Shown here: one piece after another, positions 8,305-14,928 of the stretch
Layout of the letters: each line of letters begins with the position of its first letter
How positions within the stretch are numbered: the first letter of the stretch is position 1
NCBI GenBank assembly: GCA_004554425.1
Contig: SFMI01000003.1
Span: 1-42,104 of the forward strand
Source of the DNA: Candidatus Saccharimonadota bacterium
Lineage (GTDB): Bacteria; Eremiobacterota; Xenobia; Xenobiales; Xenobiaceae
Direction of reading: 5' to 3'
DNA: 42,104 bases
Made by a program: the position numbers and the translations under genes
Notes under the pieces: generated by a model
The model's input: the letters and a program-made list of their open reading frames with translations, nothing else
What the model was told of the DNA's origin: nothing
Database searches by the model: none

Positions 8305-9129
8305 CTACAGTTCATCAACTTGAGGCTCCCGTCCCACAAAATGGCTAAACAACTGCTCCAATCCGGGCGCTTGGGTTATAAGTCGTCCTCCTCGACGCAC
8401 AGTAATTTCTGCTGGCAAATATTGGCGACATAAATCTTGAGGATTACCGCAACAAACTAAACGTCCACCATCCAAAATAGCGACTTGAGCACACATTTCT
8501 TCGGCTTCTTCTAGATAATGGGTAGTCAGAAATACTGTGCCTCCATTTTGACAATATTTGTCTATTAAGAGACGCACTTTGGCAGCAGCGTTGGGATCAA
8601 GCCCGGCAGTTGGTTCATCGAGAAAGAGTAGTTGGGGACGCCCTATCAAGGCTCTAGCCAAAGCTAAACGCTGACGCATTCCTTTGGAAAGTGAAGCTAC
8701 TCGAGATGCTGATTTGTCAGTTAAATTGACTAATTCCAAAAGTTCTTGAACTCTCTTTTTAGGATCGTCAAGCCTAAATATATGAGCAAAAAATAGCAAA
8801 TTGTCAGCGACAGATAAACGCTCGTAATGACCAGCATTTTCCGGCATTACGCCGATTAAACGGCGCAATTGCGCTCCCTGAGCGTAAGGATCAAGCCCCA
8901 AAACTTCAACTTGACCAGACGTTTTGGCCAATTGACCACAAAGAATGCGCACAGTAGTAGTTTTGCCAGCTCCATTCACTCCCAACAAACCGGTCACTAA
9001 ACCTCTGTAGGCAGTAAAAGTCAGCCCCTTCAAAACTTCTGCTTTTCCGTAATTGCAATATAAATCTCGAACTGTAATCACAGCCTCAGATTTTTGTTCT
9101 GCTTGCGGAAAATTTGTTTCGCCTAACAT
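8305..9129 (-). CDS. ABC transporter ATP-binding protein, CcmA/NatA type
   Basis: A complete nucleotide-binding domain: Walker A GVNGAGKTT, Q-loop region GVMPEN, signature LSKGMRQRL, Walker B LLFLDEPTAGLDP and switch H in TTHYLEE. These features place it among ATPases that serve ABC-2 permeases. I use the ATG at 9129, one nucleotide after the stop of the upstream membrane-protein gene, which implies translational coupling; the open frame extends upstream to a TTG at 9180 without a ribosome site. The partner may be the upstream membrane protein or the ABC-2 permease at 6288-7343; the sequence does not decide. Confidence 0.93.
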   Translation of the reverse strand: MLGETNFPQAEQKSEAVITVRDLYCNYGKAEVLKGLTFTAYRGLVTGLLGVNGAGKTTTVRILCGQLAKTSGQVEVLGLDPYAQGAQLRRLIGVMPENAGHYERLSVADNLLFFAHIFRLDDPKKRVQELLELVNLTDKSASRVASLSKGMRQRLALARALIGRPQLLFLDEPTAGLDPNAAAKVRLLIDKYCQNGGTVFLTTHYLEEAEEMCAQVAILDGGRLVCCGNPQDLCRQYLPAEITVRRGGRLITQAPGLEQLFSHFVGREPQVDEL

Positions 9130-9130
9130 T

Positions 9131-10360
9131 CTAAAGACCGACTTTCTGCAAAATAGACCACAATAAACCGGCGCAAACAAAAAACCATGGCAACAGCAAG
9201 CGCCATAAACGCGGATAATAATTATATGTTTTAGTTCCCACCCTCAACTTGGATACGCAAATAGCTAAGGTACAACCATTAAGCCAGCCTTCACACTCTA
9301 CTAAGGCTCCTTCAGAGGCTTGCCAACCGACAAAAGATTCTAAACGCACCAATTTTTTATTCTCTTCCGAAAGATCTAGCCAAGTGTCATCCAGCCCAGG
9401 AGTATCTTGGCGCCTAGCCAGACCAGAAATAACTATAGGCATATATTTGCACTTTTGCTCGGAAAGATCGACTTGTTTCCAGGGTAACGGACGTCCTCCA
9501 GCATATTCGCTATTTATTTTAGCAATATATCCAAGTCCCAAAAATAATATAGGAGCTCCCCATAAGCCTTGTGCAAAAACGGCCCATAAAGTCATAACTA
9601 AAAACAACAGCCAAGGAAACCAAAGTCCGACCAAAGGCTTGGGCAGCGCAGGAGGAAGGCCTTCACGCCCAGCCCAAAACCAAGCAGCGTCTCGCTTAGC
9701 TTCTGCGAAATCGACTGTAGAGAGCATATCCAAATCGGCCATCCAAGCCGGCACGCGCACAGCCCTCCCCAATGGGATAAGCAAACTTTTTCTAATAAAC
9801 TCGGAGTCAGAAGCCCCTACCAACTTGAGTGACGGCCTAGCCCAACGCAACGGACTTTCTAAGCAAAACGCCAACCAGCCGAAACCACGTCCCAAATGCC
9901 AAAGCGGCCCTTGGGAAAAATGCAAACGACCATAATCGGAAGTAAAAGACTCAAAGGCTCTGAGTAAAGCTGGAAAAGCTAATAAATTGCCATAAATCCA
10001 GCCATAACTTTTGCTCCAACTGTTGCGTAAAATAAATTCTAAATGGTTATCTTCTTTGTCTAAAAGATCGCGAGCAGCTTCAGTAGCAATTAACTGACCA
10101 TCTAAGATAAAAACAAAAGGGCAAGTTCCGGGAATAAAAAAAACGCCATTAGCTTCCGCCTCTTTCACTCCCAGCAGCAAACGCAACAATTTTGTACCGC
10201 CAGCAAATTGAAGAAAGAAGGCCAATAAAGCACAAAAAGCCCCCCAGCTAAGCGGGAGGGCCGATAATATAGGCAAAAAAAGGAACAAAAACAAAAATAC
10301 TAACAGCCATAAGCCGACCGACCAAACTAAAGCCAAGGCCAGCTTACCGCCTTGGATCAT
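9131..10360 (-). CDS. Polytopic membrane protein of unknown function
   Basis: 409 residues with two strong N-terminal membrane helices (about 7-55), a long soluble middle, a central hydrophobic pair (about 240-278) and a C-terminal helix (about 383-403). The layout, including a beta-rich segment before the last helix (residues ~335-380), faintly resembles HtpX-like M48 proteins, but there is no HExxH motif, so no protease activity should be claimed. It begins one nucleotide after the zinc-ribbon gene and ends one nucleotide before the ABC ATPase, so the three are translated as a unit. It could be a highly divergent permease for that ATPase. Trp and Leu are abundant. Confidence 0.8.
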   Translation of the reverse strand: MIQGGKLALALVWSVGLWLLVFLFLFLFLPILSALPLSWGAFCALLAFFLQFAGGTKLLRLLLGVKEAEANGVFFIPGTCPFVFILDGQLIATEAARDLLDKEDNHLEFILRNSWSKSYGWIYGNLLAFPALLRAFESFTSDYGRLHFSQGPLWHLGRGFGWLAFCLESPLRWARPSLKLVGASDSEFIRKSLLIPLGRAVRVPAWMADLDMLSTVDFAEAKRDAAWFWAGREGLPPALPKPLVGLWFPWLLFLVMTLWAVFAQGLWGAPILFLGLGYIAKINSEYAGGRPLPWKQVDLSEQKCKYMPIVISGLARRQDTPGLDDTWLDLSEENKKLVRLESFVGWQASEGALVECEGWLNGCTLAICVSKLRVGTKTYNYYPRLWRLLLPWFFVCAGLLWSILQKVGL

Positions 10361-10361
10361 T

Positions 10362-10853
10362 TTAGATAGTTCCCCACTGTTCTTCTAATTCTTTACGTCC
10401 GGAGCGATTGATGCGCTTGGCTTCATTCAACATATTGTTACCCTCAACGATGCGCTCCATGCCCAAATCGAGGTGGGACAAATCGCCATCCTCAACATAA
10501 TAAGACATCTCTTGCATACCTTCTTCGAAAAGGTTCATACCGTTTAAGCCGTGCTCTACTTCTTCGGCAGCATATTCACCATATTCGTTTTGGGTAATGA
10601 TTTCTTCGATCTCACCGCGTAAATTGCCAAGTTGCTCATAAACACCGCTAAGGAATTCATAGAACTCTTCAGGTCCCCACTCTTCTGAGCGCACTTTTTC
10701 AACGGCATCGGCAAATTGCTTAACGCGGCCGGACTGTTCCTCCACCTGAACCATAGCGGAAGTATCCATACGAGGAAGAATGGCGCCACAGTTCTGGCAC
10801 TTTTTCAAATTCTTTCCCTCGTTTTGGTATCCACATTGCATACAAATAATCAA
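10362..10853 (-). CDS. Zinc-ribbon protein with acidic helical C-terminal domain
   Basis: I start at the TTG at 10853, which has GGGAGG seven nucleotides upstream; this gives 163 residues beginning (M)IICMQCGYQNEG. An N-terminal zinc ribbon (CMQCGYQ...LKKCQNCGA, two C-x2-C knuckles) is followed by ~120 residues that are strongly acidic and helical (EEWGPEEFYEFL, EIEEIITQNEYGEY). Such proteins usually act as small adaptor or regulatory factors; I do not recognise the family of the helical part. It is the first gene of a three-gene unit with the membrane protein and ABC ATPase, each junction being a single nucleotide. Confidence 0.82.
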   Translation of the reverse strand: MIICMQCGYQNEGKNLKKCQNCGAILPRMDTSAMVQVEEQSGRVKQFADAVEKVRSEEWGPEEFYEFLSGVYEQLGNLRGEIEEIITQNEYGEYAAEEVEHGLNGMNLFEEGMQEMSYYVEDGDLSHLDLGMERIVEGNNMLNEAKRINRSGRKELEEQWGTI

Positions 10854-11172
10854 TTTGCTTCCTCCCAAACGCTGCAGAGCTTCTAAGCGAAATGCTGACC
10901 CAGCGGTCTGTCTGCAAAAAAATTCATATATAAAAGTTTGAATTGGCACTTATCTAGCGGAAGTAGATATGACAGCTATCCCAAAAGCAGCAGCTCAACT
11001 CCAGCTCTAGGCACATAGATGGCCCGCCTCTTCTAAGCAACAGCACCAGGCATCCCTGCGGTACCAACCGACAATCCGGTCGCCTCAATACCACCTCCCG
11101 CCAATTCGTTCGCCGATTTAGACTTCCTGCCTCAGTGATAAAAGCCACCAGCTGTAAACTTAAAGAGAAACT
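10854..11172 (-). other. Noncoding leader with GC-rich block
   Basis: About 320 bp lie between the terminator of the MacB-like operon and the zinc-ribbon gene. The part from ~10960 to 11165 is visibly richer in GC than the flanks. The 96-codon frame through it (10954-11244) runs across the terminator and is not credible. The block may contain a decayed transposase end (see the pseudogene entry). An A/T-rich TTTTATATAT on the minus strand near 10930 could be a -10 element for the operon, without a matching -35. Confidence 0.4.
11033..11131 (-). pseudogene. Possible TnpB (IS200/IS605) C-terminal remnant
   Basis: On the minus strand one frame gives 33 codons ending at TAG (11033) that include NELAGGGIEATGLSVGTAGMP. 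Strings of the kind 'N-I-L...G...A.GLSVGTAG' are typical of the C-termini of TnpB/OrfB proteins. There is no upstream coding continuity, no start and no recognisable right-end hairpin, so this is only a candidate. Confidence 0.25.
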
Positions 11173-11218
11173 AAAAAACGGCAGCAATGCTTCACGCTGA
11201 GTGAACAAAACTGCCGCT
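11173..11218 (-). terminator. Intrinsic terminator of the MacB-like ABC operon
   Basis: On the minus strand GCGGCAG pairs with CTGCCGT, with an inner perfect stem TTCAC-TCAGC-GTGAA, followed by TTTTTT. It lies ~30 bp after the ABC ATPase stop codon. Confidence 0.85.
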
Positions 11219-11245
11219 TTGGTTGCTAAACCAACATGCCACAAA

Positions 11246-11929
11246 TTAAGTCAGAATTTTATCAGACAAGTGGCCGCCTTCAAGATGAAGCACACGCTTA
11301 GCGTAACCAGCCGCTTTGGCATCGTGAGTGACCATAACAGTAGTTATATGTTGGTTTTCATTGATAGCTCTAAAGACGTCCAATACTTCTCTGCTGGAAC
11401 GCTCGTCTAAATTGCCCGTTGGTTCGTCTGCCAGAATCAGACCAGGCAAGTTGGAAAGAGCTCTCGCAATAGCTACACGCTGTTGCTGACCGCCAGAAAG
11501 ACGCAATACGGAGTCTTTGGCTCTGGCGTCAAGACGCACCAAACGCAGCAAAGTCATAGCCTGATCAACTTGCTCCTTATAGCTTTTGCCTCCGCATAAT
11601 TGCATAGGTAATTGGACATTTTCCAACACAGTCAGAGTGGGCAACAAGTTATAAGATTGAAAAACGAAACCTATATGGCGCAAGCGAATTTGCTCGCGGA
11701 TATCTTCTCCAGCTCCACTGGTATCGCGATCTCCTAAAAGCACTTTGCCATAGCTGGGCGTGTCTAAACATCCCATCATGTTAAGCAAAGTAGTCTTACC
11801 CGACCCGGACGGCCCCATAATCGAGACGAAATCACCATGCGGAATAACTAAATTGACATTTTCGAGGATCTTTACTGGCCCACTGCGAGCATCAAAATAT
11901 TTGTGTACACCTTGAAGTTCGACCTTCAC
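11246..11929 (-). CDS. ABC transporter ATP-binding protein, MacB/LolD type
   Basis: All motifs are present: Walker A GPSGSGKTT, Q-loop FVFQSYNLLP (the hallmark of the LolD/MacB/FtsE-like group), signature LSGGQQQRVA, Walker B LILADEPTGNLD and the H-loop TVMVTHD. The preferred start is the GTG at 11929, which overlaps the permease stop (TAGTG) and has GAGG eight nucleotides upstream; a GTG at 11938 would add three residues. It is translated with the permease at 11929-13080 and powers export or membrane-to-periplasm mechanotransmission. The substrate is unknown. Confidence 0.95.
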   Translation of the reverse strand: MKVELQGVHKYFDARSGPVKILENVNLVIPHGDFVSIMGPSGSGKTTLLNMMGCLDTPSYGKVLLGDRDTSGAGEDIREQIRLRHIGFVFQSYNLLPTLTVLENVQLPMQLCGGKSYKEQVDQAMTLLRLVRLDARAKDSVLRLSGGQQQRVAIARALSNLPGLILADEPTGNLDERSSREVLDVFRAINENQHITTVMVTHDAKAAGYAKRVLHLEGGHLSDKILT

Positions 11930-13080
11930 TATTCCCACCTCAATCCAGAAACGATATCAATACGCCAAACCAATATTGAAGGTATGGCCGCTCCAACTAA
12001 GCCCACAAATATGGAAAGAGCGAGAGCTTCAGCTATCAAAGGTACAGTAATCGAAGCCAGAGGGAATGAAAGTTGTAAAATAACTATCATAGCTCTGTTT
12101 AGCAAACCAGATCCCAACACTCCAAAGAAGATACCAATAAATCCGCCCACAAATGAAAGGATAATAGACTCAGTAACTACCATAGCAATTACGGTAGTTC
12201 TGGCCGCTCCAATAGCCCTCAAGGTGGCAAATTCGCGCATACGCTCATAAGTTGACATAAGCATAGTGTTCATAGCTGCCGTAATAGCAATAAGGACACC
12301 AATAGCGGAAATAGCAAATTGTAAGTACCAAGCGTATTCGATATAATCGTTGGCAGCGCCTAAATAATCTTTGCGCGTGGCAATCTTGACGCCAGGAATC
12401 TTGAAGCCTTCCAATTTACGCACAACTTCTTTGTCGCGATGTGGGTCCTTCAAACGCACCCACAGCTCGGAAGCGCCTTTGCCGTCGGTAGTAGCATTGG
12501 CAGAATCCCAGGAAATATAGGCAAAATAATCTTGGAAACCGGCTCCAGCCTCAACGATACCGGCCACTTTATAGGAAGTCTGACCATGCTTAATAGTATC
12601 GCCGACAGAAAAACCTTCAGCTTCAGCCAACCCTTTGCCAAGAACTACTTGTCCTAGCTTCAAATTGGTCTCACCCTCGACGGTTTTTAAAGCTGGCATG
12701 AAAGTGCGCCATTTCATTGGCTCTACCCCCAAAGCCATAATCATGCCTTTTTTGCCAGTCCATTGAGCTCTGATAATAGGACACACGTCAGCCACATTAT
12801 CGACAGCTTCTATACGACCAATCCAACCAGTGTTAATCGTATCAGAAGTCATACCGATAGTACCGACAGGACCCGTAGGTAAAGGAGCAGCGGTGTTAGG
12901 TACAACATACACGTCTACAGCTCTTCCGTCTAATTCTAGTGACACTCTTTGGTACATACCTTCCGCTAGTGAAACCATAGCCACAAAAGTGCCTACAGCC
13001 AGAAGTACGCCCACCAGAGTTAGGAGGCTGCGCTCACGCCTACGCCATACGTTGCGTATAGCCAGAGTGATAGCTACCAT
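11929..13080 (-). CDS. ABC transporter permease, FtsX/MacB type
   Basis: One N-terminal membrane helix (about residues 18-42) is followed by a ~210-residue extracytoplasmic MacB_PCD-type domain and a C-terminal FtsX block of three helices (about 255-375) with the characteristic TYERMREFATLRAIGA cytoplasmic segment. This is the four-helix MacB/LolC plan. The ATG at 13080 follows AGGGG at five nucleotides. It is followed without a gap by its ATPase. No membrane-fusion (MacA-like) gene is adjacent, so a simple two-gene system is likely; possible jobs are peptide, antibiotic or lipid extrusion. Confidence 0.93.
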   Translation of the reverse strand: MVAITLAIRNVWRRRERSLLTLVGVLLAVGTFVAMVSLAEGMYQRVSLELDGRAVDVYVVPNTAAPLPTGPVGTIGMTSDTINTGWIGRIEAVDNVADVCPIIRAQWTGKKGMIMALGVEPMKWRTFMPALKTVEGETNLKLGQVVLGKGLAEAEGFSVGDTIKHGQTSYKVAGIVEAGAGFQDYFAYISWDSANATTDGKGASELWVRLKDPHRDKEVVRKLEGFKIPGVKIATRKDYLGAANDYIEYAWYLQFAISAIGVLIAITAAMNTMLMSTYERMREFATLRAIGAARTTVIAMVVTESIILSFVGGFIGIFFGVLGSGLLNRAMIVILQLSFPLASITVPLIAEALALSIFVGLVGAAIPSILVWRIDIVSGLRWE

Positions 13081-13147
13081 ACTTGCCCCTTTCCTTAATT
13101 GTCTAAAGACCCTTAATTTCCAATAACTTTATTGCCAAATAATCAAT

Positions 13148-13172
13148 TAAAAAAGATCACTTAAGAAAGTGA
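13148..13172 (-). terminator. Short intrinsic terminator downstream of ftsZ
   Basis: On the minus strand TCACTT-TCTT-AAGTGA is followed by TC and six T residues. Together with the stronger hairpin at 13237-13263 it separates ftsZ from the ABC operon. Confidence 0.55.
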
Positions 13173-13236
13173 AACAGCCAATTCTGCCACTCTCCAGCCC
13201 CTTAACTGAGGGAATAGCTTAACAAGACAACACGAA

Positions 13237-13263
13237 GCGGCTGCAGATTATTTCTGCAGCCGC
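13237..13263 (-). terminator. Hairpin 3' of ftsZ
   Basis: A perfect 10-bp stem, GCGGCTGCAG with CTGCAGCCGC around a 7-nt loop, lies 42 bp after the ftsZ stop. The minus-strand sequence after it is only moderately T-rich (TTCGTGTTGTCTTGTT), so it may be a terminator or a 3' stabilising stem. Confidence 0.6.
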
Positions 13264-13304
13264 AGCTATGCAAACTATCAATATTTTAGAAAGTCTGCAA
13301 CTTA

Positions 13305-14534
13305 CTACTGGATGGAAGGCCTGCTGCGGCGACGATAAGCCGACTCATAATAATCTTGGGAATCATTTATAGGAGCCTGCTGAGGAGCGAAAGTCACCTC
13401 TTCGGCGGAATTGCCAAAGCTGAAGTCTTCTTCAACTCCTTGATCGCTATCATTCATAGTGGGGAACTTAGTAGCAACTACGGTAACGCGCACTTCGTTC
13501 TCCATATTTTCATCGGTAACAGAACCGAAAATAATATTGGCGTCAGGATCGACAGCTTCATAAATAACATTGGCGGCATCTTGCAATTCTTTCATAGTGA
13601 AATTGCTGGAAGCCACTACGTTAAAGAGCACACCTTTGGCACCGTGAATGTTGCCTTCCCAAAGAGGACTGTCAATAGCCTGGCGAGCAGCATTTTCGGC
13701 ACGGTTTTCACCTTCGGCCGAACCGATACCTAACAAAGCAGAGCCAGCGTCAGTCATAATAGTACGGACATCGGCGAAGTCTACATTTTGCTCACCGCAA
13801 GCAGTAATGATTTCGGAAATGCCTTGTACACCACTGCGCAATACATCATCGGAAAGGTTGAAAGCCTCAGCGCGGCTTTCGTTGTCGATCACTTCAAGAA
13901 TCTTGTCGTTGGGTACGACAATGATGGCGTCAACGTTTTCTCTGAGCTTTTCAATGCCTTCTTCAGCTCTTCTCATACGCATACGTCCTTCAAAGGAGAA
14001 GGGCTTGGTAACGATAGCAACAGTTAAAGCACCGGACTGTTTGGCAATAGAAGCAACAACAGGAGCAGCTCCAGTACCGGTACCGCCACCCATACCGGCA
14101 GTAATGAAGATCATATCAGCGCCTCTGATAGCATCTTCAACTTTTTCTCTGCTCTCTTCAACGGCTTTGCATCCCATCTCAGGGTTGGCTCCAGCGCCCA
14201 AACCGCGTGTAGCCTGCTCGCCAATTTGAATGCGCACATCGGCATCGCACTTATTCAATGCTTGCTTGTCAGTGTTGATAACAATGAATTCGACATTGGC
14301 TGCTCCATCTTCGACCATGCTGTTTACAGCATTACAGCCTCCGCCACCGACACCGACAACTTTTATTTTGGCGCCGCCCTCTTCATCTTCAATATCCTCA
14401 GCGAAGCCGTTGCCTTGGGCAACCCCATTCGTCCGAGGATAGGAAGCGGAGCCAATCAAAGAACCGGAATTATCGTCAAACTCTAAACCAGAACCGGCAG
14501 TTGCCTTTTTGGTTTTATCTCTTGTAGAATCCAC
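13305..14534 (-). CDS. ftsZ: Cell division GTPase FtsZ
   Basis: The tubulin signature GGGTGTG, the N-terminal GVGGGGCNAVN nucleotide loop and the T7-loop region identify FtsZ, which builds the Z ring at the division site. I prefer the GTG at 14534 (AAGAGG eight nucleotides upstream); the ATG at 14552 has no ribosome site. Two features are atypical. About 55 residues rich in Gly, Ser and acidic residues precede the GTPase core, which usually starts within ~12 residues. The C-terminus ends YRRRSRPSIQ and lacks the conserved D-I/V-P-x-F-L peptide that recruits FtsA, ZipA or SepF. The usual neighbour ftsA is absent; a mobile-element remnant lies in front instead. Confidence 0.97.
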   Translation of the reverse strand: MDSTRDKTKKATAGSGLEFDDNSGSLIGSASYPRTNGVAQGNGFAEDIEDEEGGAKIKVVGVGGGGCNAVNSMVEDGAANVEFIVINTDKQALNKCDADVRIQIGEQATRGLGAGANPEMGCKAVEESREKVEDAIRGADMIFITAGMGGGTGTGAAPVVASIAKQSGALTVAIVTKPFSFEGRMRMRRAEEGIEKLRENVDAIIVVPNDKILEVIDNESRAEAFNLSDDVLRSGVQGISEIITACGEQNVDFADVRTIMTDAGSALLGIGSAEGENRAENAARQAIDSPLWEGNIHGAKGVLFNVVASSNFTMKELQDAANVIYEAVDPDANIIFGSVTDENMENEVRVTVVATKFPTMNDSDQGVEEDFSFGNSAEEVTFAPQQAPINDSQDYYESAYRRRSRPSIQ

Positions 14535-14579
14535 TGCGTAAACCTCTTGCATATAAAATAAACAGCCGAACGCTTAAAG

Positions 14580-14733
14580 AACGGGTGAACGTGCTCCCGC
14601 CCATAAAGGCCGGAGCTTCCTGCTTCACGAAAATAGCGCCGCAACCCCGGCAGGAATTGCAACGGCTTACACTCTCTCCGCAAGCGTAGATTTCCGTGCG
14701 AGCCACGGTATTTTCGCCAGGCAAGTTCGCCAC
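14580..14733 (-). pseudogene. tnpB: 3' fragment of an IS200/IS605 TnpB gene
   Basis: On the minus strand one frame encodes about 50 residues of a TnpB/OrfB C-terminus: GENTVARTEIYACGESVSR, then VKQEAPAFMGGSTFT. 'TEI.ACGE' followed by 'KQEA' near the end is the familiar tail of IS605-family OrfB proteins. Nothing upstream continues the frame and no RuvC or zinc-finger catalytic region is present, so this is a remnant only. The frame runs on into ftsZ out of phase and is not a functional gene. TnpB is the RNA-guided nuclease ancestral to Cas12. Confidence 0.7.
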
Positions 14734-14750
14734 GCCCCCCTTTATCCCCC
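14584..14750 (-). mobile_element. IS200/IS605-type right end / omega-RNA-like remnant
   Basis: The terminal part on the minus strand reads GCAGGAAGCTCC...GGAGCACGTTCACC. An imperfect hairpin, GCTCCGGCC with GGCGGGAGC (14593-14616), sits just before GTTCACC at 14590-14584, which is the usual form of an IS605-family right end. TTCCTGC (14617-14623) can pair with GCAGGAA (14650-14656), as expected for the scaffold of a TnpB guide RNA, which overlaps the tnpB 3' end. No left end and no tnpA are present. The remnant points toward ftsZ, so any transcript through it becomes the ftsZ 5' leader. Confidence 0.65.
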
Positions 14751-14928
14751 ACCTGAGAGGCAGAAGACTTATGGCGGGACTAGGTTAAAAAACAAATCGA
14801 GCCCTTTTTTCTAAAAAAAGCGCTTTTTCCTCTAAAATCTACAGATATTTTTCAGCCCCAAGTCTCACACCACGCCAAAGGGAAAGCGAACGCCGAGCCC
14901 ACAAAGTAGCATCTTTAGCCTTATGAGA

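Larger units (their letters stand above)
14553..14928 (-). other. Intergenic region between mrdA and ftsZ
   Basis: 376 bp without an intact gene. Its ftsZ-proximal half (about 14584-14750) is a GC-rich IS200/IS605-type end remnant described separately. The mrdA-proximal half is A/T-rich and includes AAAAAGCGCTTTTTTT near 14810, a weak terminator candidate for mrdA. A possible ftsZ promoter is TTGTTT with CATAAG 16 bp downstream just before the remnant; this is low confidence. Confidence 0.45.

Noticed and set aside
9249..9935. 228-codon plus-strand frame
   Set aside because: Antisense shadow of the membrane-protein gene at 9131-10360; Pro/Lys/Gln-rich without ribosome site or homology that I recognise.
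9131..10360. HtpX-like M48 protease
   Set aside because: The membrane layout is reminiscent, but no HExxH zinc motif or third ligand is present.
11054..11065. T-box-like TGGTACCGC on the minus strand
   Set aside because: The conserved AGGGTGG context, specifier stem and a following terminator are missing, and the downstream gene is not an aminoacyl-tRNA synthetase or amino acid gene.
10954..11244. 96-codon minus-strand frame between the MacB-like ATPase and the zinc-ribbon gene
   Set aside because: It runs across the intrinsic terminator at 11173-11218, has no ribosome site, and its composition follows the GC-rich noncoding block rather than a gene.
13648..14229. 193-codon plus-strand frame
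   Set aside because: Antisense shadow of ftsZ, which has complete FtsZ motifs on the minus strand.
14515..14752. Small cysteine-rich protein upstream of ftsZ
   Set aside because: The cysteines belong to a TnpB C-terminal remnant; the frame overlaps ftsZ out of phase and has no usable ribosome site.
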